64,000 bases of DNA from Flectobacillus major DSM 103 (lineage in GTDB: Bacteria > Bacteroidota > Bacteroidia > Cytophagales > Spirosomataceae), in contig NZ_KE386491.1 of NCBI RefSeq assembly GCF_000427405.1, positions 3,145,001 to 3,209,000 on the forward strand. Direction: 5' to 3'. The notes under the pieces were generated by a model. The model saw nothing but the letters and a program-made list of their open reading frames with translations, searched no databases and was not told the origin of the DNA. Shown here piece after piece: positions 46,896-56,323 of this stretch; within the stretch, counting starts at the first letter, position 1; each line of letters begins with the position of its first letter. The position numbers were made by a program, and so were the translations under genes.

Positions 46896-48419
46896 CTACA
46901 ACAAACTCACGCCTGTCATTTCTTTTGGCTGAGGTACACCAATCAACTCAAGGATAGTTGGAGCAATATCGCCCAATTTACCGTCTTTAATTGGTTTGGT
47001 ATATTCATTGTCTACCAAAATACATGGTACTAAATTGGTAGAGTGAGCCGTATTTGGTGTTCCATCTTCATTAATCATAAAGTCGGCATTACCGTGGTCA
47101 GCAATAATAATAAAGCTATACCCATGTTTTAAGCCTGCTTCAACCACTGCCTGAGCACATTGGTCAACTGTTTCAACAGCTTTTACAACAGCCTCAAAAA
47201 CACCAGTATGACCTACCATGTCGGGGTTGGCAAAGTTTAAACACACAAAGTCTACTTCTTCTTTTTCCAACTCAGGAATTAAGGCATCACGTAAATCACG
47301 AGCTGACATTTCTGGAGCTAAATCATACGTTGCTACTTTTGGTGAAGAACGAAGAATGTTGGTTTGACCAACAAAAGGCTCTTCACGGCCACCCGAGAAG
47401 AAAAATGTAACGTGAGGATATTTCTCTGTTTCGGCCATACGAATCTGTTTTTTACCAGCATTCTGTAAAACCTCTCCCAAAGTCATCACAATATTGCTAT
47501 CGTCAAACACCACTTTTACACCTGTAAAAGACTTATCGTATTCTGTCATTGTTAAATAATACAACGACAATTTGGTCATGTCTTGTTCAGGGAAATCACG
47601 TTGTGTAAGGGCTTGTGTAATTTCACGGCCACGGTCGGTACGGAAATTAAAACAAAGTACCACATCGCCCTCAGCAATAGTTGCTACAGGAGCCCCATTT
47701 TCTTCAACAATAATAGGCTTGATAAACTCGTCGGTTACACCGGCTTCGTACGATGCCGAAATGGCAGCCAATAGGCCATCGGCACTTACTTTTTCGCCAG
47801 TACCTTTTACCATTGCATCATAAGCCAATTTGACACGCTCCCAGCGGTTGTCGCGGTCCATCGCAAAATAACGACCTGTTACAGAGGCAATTTTGGCACC
47901 TGTTGTAGCAATATGTGCTTGTAAGTCGGTTAAAAAGCCCAGCCCTGATTTAGGGTCGGTATCGCGGCCATCGGTAAACGCATGGATATATGTTTCGGAC
48001 ACCCCAGCAGTCTGAGAAGCCGTACAAAGAGCTTTCAAGTGATTGATATGCGAGTGAACCCCACCATTTGAGACCAAGCCAATAAAATGCACTTTTTTAC
48101 CATGCTCTTTAGCATAAGCAAAAGCCTCGGCCAACACAGGTTCTTGTGCCAACGTATTTTCTTCAACAGCCTTGTTGATTCTTACCAAATTTTGATACAC
48201 CACTCGTCCAGCACCCAAGTTCATGTGTCCCACTTCCGAATTACCCATTTGTCCAGCAGGCAAGCCTACTGCCAAACCAGATGCTTCTAGTTTGGAATGT
48301 GGATATTTTGGATACAACGAATCCATGAAAGGGGTTTTTGCGGCATCAATTGCCGACACCTCTGGCTTGGTAGCAATGCCCCAGCCATCCAAAATCATTA
48401 ATACTACTTTCTTGTTCAC
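46896..48419 (-). CDS. gpmI: 2,3-bisphosphoglycerate-independent phosphoglycerate mutase
   Basis: A glycolytic Mn-dependent mutase of 507 residues interconverting 3- and 2-phosphoglycerate. MILDGWGIA carries the first metal ligand, QMGNSEVGHMNLGAGR the phospho-serine, RYFAMDRDNRWER substrate contacts, and NFANPDMVGHTG with IIADHGNAD the remaining metal ligands. The start codon is GTG at 48419; the resulting N-terminus MNKKVVLMILDGWG fits the family. It is the only mutase seen and acts one step before enolase, encoded 1.9 kb upstream on the same strand. Confidence 0.97.
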   Translation of the reverse strand: MNKKVVLMILDGWGIATKPEVSAIDAAKTPFMDSLYPKYPHSKLEASGLAVGLPAGQMGNSEVGHMNLGAGRVVYQNLVRINKAVEENTLAQEPVLAEAFAYAKEHGKKVHFIGLVSNGGVHSHINHLKALCTASQTAGVSETYIHAFTDGRDTDPKSGLGFLTDLQAHIATTGAKIASVTGRYFAMDRDNRWERVKLAYDAMVKGTGEKVSADGLLAAISASYEAGVTDEFIKPIIVEENGAPVATIAEGDVVLCFNFRTDRGREITQALTQRDFPEQDMTKLSLYYLTMTEYDKSFTGVKVVFDDSNIVMTLGEVLQNAGKKQIRMAETEKYPHVTFFFSGGREEPFVGQTNILRSSPKVATYDLAPEMSARDLRDALIPELEKEEVDFVCLNFANPDMVGHTGVFEAVVKAVETVDQCAQAVVEAGLKHGYSFIIIADHGNADFMINEDGTPNTAHSTNLVPCILVDNEYTKPIKDGKLGDIAPTILELIGVPQPKEMTGVSLL

Positions 48420-48587
48420 GTATTTTTTGGTTAATTTGATTATATATAACGTAATTGGGTTGTTGTCAATTAAGTAATTATTTTGCCTAAAAGCTCTACA
48501 CTCTTACTATCTTTTTCTATTTAATCAACATCAAAATCGCTCAAATCATTTTTCTTTTACCGATGATTCAGTATCAACTGACAAAAA

Positions 48588-49190
48588 TCAGTCTTTGGGT
48601 TTGGCAAAATTCTTCTCGCCTGCTTCTATAGCAATCGGCAAATGATTCTCTTTGGGGGGAATCGGACAGCTAAATCCTTCGCTAAAAGCACAATAAGGAT
48701 TATATAATTTATTAAAATCGAGCCTTATTTTTCCCGCTTGAATATCACCCATTTTGGCATCTAAATACCGTCCTCCACCATAAGTTTCTTTCCCCGAAGT
48801 TACATCTTTTAGAGGAATAAACAGATAGTCTTTGTACAGAGGAATCCTCATTAGGCTTAGGCTTCTATAAACGTTTAGTTGAAGCTTTTTCCCTTTCAAT
48901 TCAAAGCTAATTTCGCCGTATTTGGTATATTCTTTCTGTTGGCCACTCGATGTTGGAAACATCAACACTTTTTTATCGGTCGAAGGTTTAAATATCCCTT
49001 CTATTTGATACAAAGAATCGGGTTCATAAAATCGTAAATAACCCAAATCTGCCTGTTTAAGAGGGCTTCGTTCTTCTTTCAGAAAAGCCGCCTGATAGTT
49101 TTTTCTGAAAGTATCTACAGAATCTTTCCAAGCCTGTCCAAAACTATTGACAGAAATACACAAGGCCATAATTACACTCCATTTTTTCAT
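48588..49190 (-). CDS. DUF1684 family protein
   Basis: A 200-residue protein with a signal-like N-terminus (MKKWSVIMALCISVNSFGQA). The family core is visible in LFIPLKDVTSGKETYGGGRYLDA and RLDFNKLYNPYCAFSEGFSCPIPP. Secreted DUF1684 proteins are common in Bacteroidota; function is unknown. It follows the LMW phosphatase gene by 29 bases on the minus strand, so co-transcription is possible. Confidence 0.85.
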   Translation of the reverse strand: MKKWSVIMALCISVNSFGQAWKDSVDTFRKNYQAAFLKEERSPLKQADLGYLRFYEPDSLYQIEGIFKPSTDKKVLMFPTSSGQQKEYTKYGEISFELKGKKLQLNVYRSLSLMRIPLYKDYLFIPLKDVTSGKETYGGGRYLDAKMGDIQAGKIRLDFNKLYNPYCAFSEGFSCPIPPKENHLPIAIEAGEKNFAKPKD

Positions 49191-49219
49191 TCAAACGAGG
49201 ATTAGCAATCTTTTTTCCA

Positions 49220-49750
49220 CTATAATTCATGATTTCGTACCAAAAAGTCCAAAAACTCTTCGGCACAACGGCTTACAATTTGATACACATTTTCAAAATC
49301 TTCGTGCGTGCCATAATAAGGGTCTGGCACTTCGGGAATTGGAAATTCTTTGTGGTTGATAGGATAATCACGATTAGCGATTTGTACCTCAGGGTCAAAC
49401 CTACGGTATAAAAAGCAAACCTCGTCGGGCTGATAAATACCATTGGCTCGATACGAAATCGACTGGATATTGTCCATATTGAAATTATCCATTCCAACGA
49501 TATAATCAAATACAGAAAAGTCTTCGCCTGTTAATCGGCGGCATCTATGTGTTAAGTCTAGGCCATGATTAACGGCATTTTTGCGAGTACGGTGGTCGGG
49601 CAAATCGCCAATATGATAATTATGGGTTGCGGCCGAATCACATTGTATTACCCTTTGCAAATCTCTTTTTTTCACAGCTCTTCTAAAGGTTTCCTCTGCA
49701 ATGGGCGAACGGCAAATATTGCCTGTACATACAAAAAGTACTTTTATCAT
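49220..49750 (-). CDS. Low-molecular-weight protein-tyrosine phosphatase
   Basis: A 176-residue cytoplasmic phosphatase. The CX5R loop is VCTGNICRSP (Cys8, Arg14) at the N-terminus, and the general-acid Asp is in EVPDPYYG near residue 145. The ATG at 49750 (MIKVLFVC) places the active site where the family has it; the longer frame to 49804 is rejected. Such enzymes act on phosphotyrosine or on arginine phosphate; no kinase is adjacent. It is followed by the DUF1684 gene. Confidence 0.92.
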   Translation of the reverse strand: MIKVLFVCTGNICRSPIAEETFRRAVKKRDLQRVIQCDSAATHNYHIGDLPDHRTRKNAVNHGLDLTHRCRRLTGEDFSVFDYIVGMDNFNMDNIQSISYRANGIYQPDEVCFLYRRFDPEVQIANRDYPINHKEFPIPEVPDPYYGTHEDFENVYQIVSRCAEEFLDFLVRNHEL

Positions 49751-49827
49751 AAATTTAATTTGTTCTTTTAAGGGCTTTGTTAGCATGGTGAACCTGCCAA
49801 CCATGTTTCAGAATTATGGAATATTTG

Positions 49828-50136
49828 TTATTTTTCAACAGGTTGATTGTCTTCATCTACCAAGATATAGAGTTCTTCGGTAGGTTTTTTCATCAAATAC
49901 TTTTCACGAGCATACTTTTCTATCAATTTAGGATTTCCTAAAACCTCCTCACGTTCACGTTCAACCTCCTTGAGTTTTTCTTGATAATATACTTTTTCGG
50001 CCTCCAAACGGCTTAATTCTCGGTACATTCGCCATTGGCTAAAGATGTCGTTTCCATCAAAAAACAACATCCAAAGAAACAGCCCACAAAACGAAAGGAA
50101 ATAAAAGCGATATTTCGTAAAAAGAAGTTTGAGCAT
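49828..50136 (-). CDS. FtsB/DivIC-like septum formation initiator
   Basis: A 102-residue bitopic protein: a short cytoplasmic N-terminus, one membrane helix (YFLSFCGLFLWMLFF) and a coiled coil (ELSRLEAEKVYYQEKLKEVE) ending in NPKLIEKYAREKYLMKKPTEE, the DivIC/FtsB hallmark. It should act in the FtsQ-FtsL-FtsB divisome complex. It lies downstream of eno on the same strand, a frequent arrangement. Confidence 0.9.
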   Translation of the reverse strand: MLKLLFTKYRFYFLSFCGLFLWMLFFDGNDIFSQWRMYRELSRLEAEKVYYQEKLKEVEREREEVLGNPKLIEKYAREKYLMKKPTEELYILVDEDNQPVEK

Positions 50137-50230
50137 AATTGACAGAATACAATAAAGAATGTGTAACGATATACCCGTAAAATTATCTAATAAAAGGGAC
50201 TTTTTGATAATTTATCGACTTGAAGCATTA

Positions 50231-50266
50231 AAAAAGGCTAGTAAGAAAAATCTTACCAGCCTTTTT
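50231..50266 (-). terminator. Terminator of eno
   Basis: AAAAAGGCTAGTAAGA and TCTTACCAGCCTTTTT pair with one mismatch around AAAA. T tracts lie on both strands; it is 21 bases after the eno stop. Confidence 0.85.
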
Positions 50267-50286
50267 ATAAGTATTTCCAATTGAAA

Positions 50287-51639
<1,353 letters not shown>

Positions 51640-51763
51640 TTAATAGACTCGTAAGTTCGTCAAAATTTCCGCTTTCAACCCACTTAAAAGAAATAAATTT
51701 CATACAAAAATAAGTGTTTTTTCAAGATTACTTGTACTTTTCTAATTCTTTCACAATCTATTA

Positions 51764-52495
51764 ATGTCAATGCACAAAAAAATGAAAAATAATATTTTTA
51801 AAATTATATTATCGGCAGTTATTTATTTGGGATTTCATAGCTTTGGCACTGCACAAGTTTTGCCTGTAGATGATTTTGAGAAAAAATATTCTGAATCACC
51901 ACAAGCTCAGCTTATCGATGTACGCACATCGGGCGAATATGGAGGTGGTCATTTGCCCAAAGCTCAGAATATGGATGTCCGTAGTGCCGATTTTCAGCAA
52001 AAAATCCAGAGCCTCGACAAAACCAAGCCCTTGTTTGTATATTGCCTATCAGGAGGGCGTAGTGCTGCCGCCAGCGAAATATTGCGTAAAAATGGGTTTA
52101 CCCAAGTGTACGATTTGCAAGGTGGATATTTGAAATGGACAAGCAAAAACAAACCTGTCGAAAATACTCAGGCACAAACAAATACCAAAGAGATTTCGGA
52201 GGCTGAACTCAATACTATTTTACAAAAACACCCACTGGTAATTCTTGACTTTTTTGCTCCATGGTGCGGCCCTTGTGTCAAAATGATGCCTGCTGTAGAA
52301 AAGCTTTCCGAAGAATTTAAGGGCAAAGTATTATTCTTGAAGGTTGATGCCGATGCCAATCGCAGTATTATGGCACAATACCATATCGACGAAATTCCAA
52401 CATTTTTGGTCTTTAAGAATGGCAAACAACAAATGCGTTCTATTGGGTATCAAGAAGAAAAGGCTTTGAAAGAAATGATTACCAAATACCAGTAA
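51764..52495 (+). CDS. Exported rhodanese-thioredoxin fusion
   Basis: A 243-residue two-domain redox protein with an N-terminal signal (cleavage likely after FGTA, residue 30). Residues 33-130 form a rhodanese domain with the active-site loop CLSGGRS (Cys94); residues 145-243 form a thioredoxin domain with WCGPC (Cys168, Cys171) and the cis-Pro in DEIPTF. It probably works in the periplasm in sulfur transfer or thiol maintenance. The fusion is unusual but both domains look intact. ATG codons at 51764, 51770 and 51782 are all possible starts. Confidence 0.88.
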   Translation: MSMHKKMKNNIFKIILSAVIYLGFHSFGTAQVLPVDDFEKKYSESPQAQLIDVRTSGEYGGGHLPKAQNMDVRSADFQQKIQSLDKTKPLFVYCLSGGRSAAASEILRKNGFTQVYDLQGGYLKWTSKNKPVENTQAQTNTKEISEAELNTILQKHPLVILDFFAPWCGPCVKMMPAVEKLSEEFKGKVLFLKVDADANRSIMAQYHIDEIPTFLVFKNGKQQMRSIGYQEEKALKEMITKYQ

Positions 52496-52601
52496 GTATT
52501 GGGGCTGTTGAATGGTTTTTCATTGATAATACAGCTATTTTGTCGGCAATCTCAATGCCAAAATAGCATTGCTTTCATCCCAGTTTAATTTAATGTAGCA
52601 T

Positions 52602-52641
52602 ATCCCAAACGCCACAGAAAATTCTTTGTGGCGTTTGGGAT
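52602..52641. other. Strong hairpin between convergent genes
   Basis: ATCCCAAACGCCACA (52602-52616) and TGTGGCGTTTGGGAT (52627-52641) form a perfect 15-bp stem with a 10-base loop. It lacks an adjacent T-run but sits where a terminator is needed between the fusion gene and the minus-strand gene at 52651. Confidence 0.65.
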
Positions 52642-52650
52642 GGATAAAGG

Positions 52651-53244
52651 CTATTTTTTACAAACAAACATACTCACATAATTGGGCGAGCTTGAGGTTA
52701 TTTGTTTGAGTTTAAATTCTATTCCATCATCCTGCAATACATTCTCTGCAATATCTTTGAGCTTATTAGCCACTTTGATTTCTGAAAGTTCGTGTCGTAT
52801 TTGACAAGACGATACCTTCAATGCCGTTTTTTTATCGGTAGTTAATGGACTCACAGCTACCTGATAGGCAGTTTTATCTCGTAGCGTTTCGGCAAGGTCT
52901 TCTGCTATATTCCGCTTAGGGTTTTCATAGAATATTTCTATTTTGAAAGGCTCTGTTGTAACAGCCAAAGCTTTGTGTTTTTTCTTGGGCACAGATACAT
53001 TAGCTATTTCGCTAGCTGATGCCTTATTAGGGTTCATAATCGATGACACACCCGACACTACCCCTAGTATAACTGTAACCCACATAAATAGGCGAATCGT
53101 TTTGATTATCTCGGGCCGAGGTCTGGGTCTATTACTCTCTTTGAACAATAAGAAATAAGACAATATAAAAGCAATTGCACTTAGGCCAGTAACGCCATAT
53201 TTGAGAAATGAACCCAGTTCGGTAATGTTAATTTGCAAAAGCAT
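52651..53244 (-). CDS. Membrane protein with soluble C-terminal domain
   Basis: A 197-residue protein with two hydrophobic segments (GVTGLSAIAFILSYFLLF at 18-35 and LFMWVTVILGVVSGVSSI at about 52-69) and a 125-residue hydrophilic C-terminus with alternating beta and helix pattern (FKIEIFYENPKRNIAEDLAE). I do not recognise the family. It begins 30 bases after thiL stops, in the same direction, and may be translated from the same mRNA. Confidence 0.6.
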   Translation of the reverse strand: MLLQINITELGSFLKYGVTGLSAIAFILSYFLLFKESNRPRPRPEIIKTIRLFMWVTVILGVVSGVSSIMNPNKASASEIANVSVPKKKHKALAVTTEPFKIEIFYENPKRNIAEDLAETLRDKTAYQVAVSPLTTDKKTALKVSSCQIRHELSEIKVANKLKDIAENVLQDDGIEFKLKQITSSSPNYVSMFVCKK

Positions 53245-53274
53245 GGTTAGGAATTTAGCTTGTTGGATTGTTCC

Positions 53275-54300
53275 TTAAAAATGTTCGTAGCCAGGTGAAG
53301 TCAATTTCACTAAAGTTCCCGACTTCATCATCATCTGAGCCCCTTCTACTTCCTTGGTGATGTATCCAATAAAACTTACATCCGACATATTTTTGATTTT
53401 CTCATAGTCTTCTTGTTTCACTGTAAACAACAACTCATAGTCCTCTCCCCCATTCAAAGCCGCTGTCATTGGGCTAAAGTTCATTTCGGTTGCCGTTAAA
53501 TAAGTTTGGTCGTCGATTGGTATTTTATCTTCAAAAATCACCGCTCCTACACCCGAATTTTTACAAATATGCAAAAGCTCGGAAGCCAAACCATCCGACA
53601 CATCTATCATAGAGGTAGGTACAACCCCCAAATCACGAAGCTCGTGTACAATGTCCATTCTAGCCTCAGGTTTTAGCTGACGCTGCACCACATAATCTTT
53701 ATCTTTGAGTTCGGGTTGCATATTAGGGTTGGCCATAAATACCTGCTTTTCTCTTTCCAACGACTGTAGACCCATCAGGGCTGCACCCAAATCGCCCGAC
53801 ACACAAATAATATCACTAACCTTGGCGGTATTACGATACACAATTTGGTCATCGTTGGCTGTGCCCAACACGGTAATCGAAATAGCCAGCCCACCTCTCG
53901 ACGACGACGTATCACCACCAATCAAATCAATATTATATTCCTGACAAGCTACCTTTATCCCAGCATATAGCTCGTCGATTGCCTCTACCGAAAAGCGATT
54001 GCTCAAACCCAAACTTACCGTAATTTGCTTAGGAATACCATTCATCGCTGCAATATCAGACACATTCACCGCAACCGACTTATAGCCAAGATGCCTTAAA
54101 GGCGTATAAGCCAAGTCAAAATGTACACCTTCCATCAACAAATCTGTTGATATAAGCAATTTTTTACCCTCTGTATCTACTACAGCCGCATCGTCTCCTA
54201 TTCCCTTAATGGTTTCTTTCTGTGTAATAGGAAAATTAGATTCAATTCTTTTGATTAAACCAAATTCACCTATTGTACTTAATTCTGTTCTTGTTTCCAT
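53275..54300 (-). CDS. thiL: Thiamine-monophosphate kinase
   Basis: A 341-residue ATP-dependent enzyme making thiamine diphosphate. GEFGLIKRI at the N-terminus, GIGDDAAVVDTEGKK (metal/ATP site), STDLLMEGVHFD, SDIAAMNG, IGGDTSSSRGG, MIDVSDGLASEL and LNGGEDYELLFT are diagnostic of ThiL/PurM-like proteins. The promoter ends four bases before the ATG, so the mRNA is probably leaderless or nearly so. Other thiamine genes are not in the window. Confidence 0.97.
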   Translation of the reverse strand: METRTELSTIGEFGLIKRIESNFPITQKETIKGIGDDAAVVDTEGKKLLISTDLLMEGVHFDLAYTPLRHLGYKSVAVNVSDIAAMNGIPKQITVSLGLSNRFSVEAIDELYAGIKVACQEYNIDLIGGDTSSSRGGLAISITVLGTANDDQIVYRNTAKVSDIICVSGDLGAALMGLQSLEREKQVFMANPNMQPELKDKDYVVQRQLKPEARMDIVHELRDLGVVPTSMIDVSDGLASELLHICKNSGVGAVIFEDKIPIDDQTYLTATEMNFSPMTAALNGGEDYELLFTVKQEDYEKIKNMSDVSFIGYITKEVEGAQMMMKSGTLVKLTSPGYEHF

Positions 54301-54304
54301 ACCA

Positions 54305-54335
54305 CAAAGTTAATCAGTGTTTTAGTGATGTACAA
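54305..54335 (-). promoter_or_regulatory. Promoter of thiL, apparently leaderless
   Basis: On the minus strand TTG (54335-54333), a 20-base spacer and TAACTTTG (54312-54305) match the Bacteroidota consensus exactly. The box ends only four bases before the thiL ATG. Confidence 0.7.
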
Positions 54336-54370
54336 TTTTTGTGTAAAACAAGCTGATATTACACAAAAAA

Positions 54371-54394
54371 GCCGTTCTTTATTACAAGAACGGC
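54371..54394 (-). terminator. Terminator of the lipoprotein gene at 54420
   Basis: GCCGTTCTT (54371-54379) and AAGAACGGC (54386-54394) pair perfectly over 9 bp around a 6-base loop; on the minus strand a run of T follows directly. Confidence 0.8.
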
Positions 54395-54419
54395 CTAGGG
54401 TTGTTTGATTTAGCTTGGT

Positions 54420-54884
54420 TTAAGGATTTACTAACTGGTAGTTAGCAATAGTATTGCTAGCTTTGATATATGGTGTTGCGGTTTCTAGGGTAACTGCAGT
54501 AGTAGTTACCGAGCCCACGATTTTATAAGTCATTGTACCTGAAGTTCCTGTGGGTGCACCCGATGCACTTGTCAATCCCGAAATAGTTAAAGTTTGGTTA
54601 TCAGACGAAATGGACCACGTCCCTGTAAAAGTAATACCATCTTTTTCGGTCAATTTAGCGGCTGTTTTGCTAGTTAAATCCAATTTATAATTGGCATATC
54701 CAGGGATTTTCTGAGACGTTGCCGTTTTATCATATACAACATCAGCTCCTTCCTTAACTACTTTTGCAGACCATATTTTAGTTAATTTTTCTTCAACCGA
54801 GGGTTCTTTATCCGAGCCTTTACACCCCGAAAGTATCCACGCCATGGCAAAAAGCATAGGTAAGAATGATAATATTTTTTTCAT
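54420..54884 (-). CDS. Lipoprotein with lipocalin-like C-terminal region
   Basis: A 154-residue protein from the ATG at 54884 (MKKILSFLPMLFAMAW), with lipobox LSGC (Cys20). The mature part begins with EEKLTKIWSAKVVKEG and continues with beta-strand repeats (GITFTGTWSISSDNQTLTISG), a pattern seen in Bacteroidota lipocalin-like lipoproteins. A longer frame to 54968 would add an unlikely hydrophobic lead. Function is unknown. It converges on thiL's promoter region through its terminator. Confidence 0.75.
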   Translation of the reverse strand: MKKILSFLPMLFAMAWILSGCKGSDKEPSVEEKLTKIWSAKVVKEGADVVYDKTATSQKIPGYANYKLDLTSKTAAKLTEKDGITFTGTWSISSDNQTLTISGLTSASGAPTGTSGTMTYKIVGSVTTTAVTLETATPYIKASNTIANYQLVNP

Positions 54885-54931
54885 AACAATAAGAATTTTT
54901 AAAATTATTTGATAAAAATAGATAAAATAAA

Positions 54932-54962
54932 TTGAATTCAACAAACCGAAAGTGAAAATTTG
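54932..54962 (+). promoter_or_regulatory. Possible promoter of the cytochrome b5-like gene
   Basis: TTG (54932-54934), 20 bases, AAAATTTG (54955-54962): one mismatch to the consensus. It overlaps a GTG at 54952 that would give a longer protein and supports the ATG at 54991. Confidence 0.5.
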
Positions 54963-54990
54963 CGTCATACAACTACCAATCCCAATTTCT

Positions 54991-55221
54991 ATGTTAAATG
55001 ATTATACTAAATCCCAATTAGCCCTTCGGAATGGACAAGATCGAGAGGAAATTTGGGTTGCCTTTCAAGGTAATATTTATGATGTAAGCCCATCGCGTTT
55101 ATGGAAAAACGGGAAACATTACGAACATTGGGCAGGCCAAGACCTTACTAGCGAATTAGCCGATGCACCACATTCAGAAAAGGTTTTTGCCAAATTTGCC
55201 ATTGTGGGCAGATTGATTTAG
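54991..55221 (+). CDS. Small cytochrome b5-like heme/steroid-binding protein
   Basis: A 76-residue protein from MLNDYTKSQLALRNGQDREE. VAFQGNIYDVSPSRLWKNGKH and HWAGQDLTSELADAPHS match the short prokaryotic cytochrome b5-like domain; His43/His46 and His61 are the candidate heme ligands. There is no signal peptide or membrane helix, so it is a soluble cytoplasmic protein, possibly an electron donor. The 5' promoter is a weak consensus match. Confidence 0.8.
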   Translation: MLNDYTKSQLALRNGQDREEIWVAFQGNIYDVSPSRLWKNGKHYEHWAGQDLTSELADAPHSEKVFAKFAIVGRLI

Positions 55222-55290
55222 CCTCAAGCATTTTTCTATAAGACTGTTTTTTACCTCAAAAGGTTGTTTGACTTCAAAATAAACTACTAT

Positions 55291-56148
55291 ATGATATTGA
55301 TTGCAGACAGTGGCTCGACCAAAACCGACTGGAGAACAATCTCTTCGGACGGCCAGATAGCCCAGTTTAAAACCATCGGTTTTAATCCTTATTACCAAGA
55401 CACAACGTCGATTGCCGACGAGCTTCGCTCAACGCTTGCACCTAAAATTACCAATACAATTACGGCCATTCATTTTTATGGTACAGGGGTTACCAATCTT
55501 GAAAAAGGGCAAATCATCAAAGATGCTCTAGCACTTGTATTTCCAGCAGCAACTGATATTCAGGTAAACAACGATATGTTAGCGGCAGCACGAGCTTTGG
55601 CTGGCCAAGATACTGGCATTGTATGTATTTTGGGAACAGGTTCAAATTCGTGCTTTTATGATGGCTACCAAATTGCTCATCAAATTCCGCCACTGGGTTT
55701 TTGGCTTGGCGACGAAGGTAGTGGTGGGTATCTTGGCAAACAATTGATGTTAAGTTATCTTCATAAAGAAATGCCACAAGAACTAAGAGAAAAATTTGAG
55801 AAGCGATTTGGTGCCAAAGACCGCCTCGAAATTCTGGATAATGCTTATCACAAACCGTTTCCAAATCGTTATTTTGCTTCATTCTCAAAATTTCTTTTCG
55901 ACAATCGCTCACATCCATTTGCTTATTTGTTGGTATATCAATCTTTTGAAGCATTTTTCGATAAGTATTTGCTAAAATATACTGACTGTCAGCAATATAA
56001 AATTCATTTTACAGGCTCTGTGGCCTTTTATTATTCCGATATTTTGAGGCGTGTAGCTACCGAAAAAGGCTGTACAGTAGGAATTATTATGGAAAGCCCA
56101 ATTGCAGGCTTAACCCTTTTCCATCAATCTGTTCAAAGCATACAATAG
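55291..56148 (+). CDS. BadF/BadG-type ATPase, N-acetylglucosamine kinase-like
   Basis: A 285-residue ASKHA-fold protein from the ATG at 55291 (MILIADSGSTKTDWR). DSGSTKTDW is the phosphate-1 motif, GTGVTN phosphate-2, and ILGTGSNSCFYDG with GDEGSGGYLG complete the sugar-kinase/BadF signature. Members phosphorylate N-acetylglucosamine or act as activating ATPases; sugar kinase is more likely without a dehydratase nearby. Recycling of cell-wall amino sugars is a plausible role. Confidence 0.87.
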   Translation: MILIADSGSTKTDWRTISSDGQIAQFKTIGFNPYYQDTTSIADELRSTLAPKITNTITAIHFYGTGVTNLEKGQIIKDALALVFPAATDIQVNNDMLAAARALAGQDTGIVCILGTGSNSCFYDGYQIAHQIPPLGFWLGDEGSGGYLGKQLMLSYLHKEMPQELREKFEKRFGAKDRLEILDNAYHKPFPNRYFASFSKFLFDNRSHPFAYLLVYQSFEAFFDKYLLKYTDCQQYKIHFTGSVAFYYSDILRRVATEKGCTVGIIMESPIAGLTLFHQSVQSIQ

Positions 56149-56323
56149 CATAATTCATTTATTAAATAGAATGAATTTTACCTATTTTGATTTTACAAAG
56201 AAATTTCTCTATAAAATTGTATCTTTTCAAGAATATGCAACAAATATGGGGTTATTTATATAAATTAGTAGAGAATTTAGGTTATTATAATACAACCAGT
56301 CACCGCAAACGATTCACTGATAA

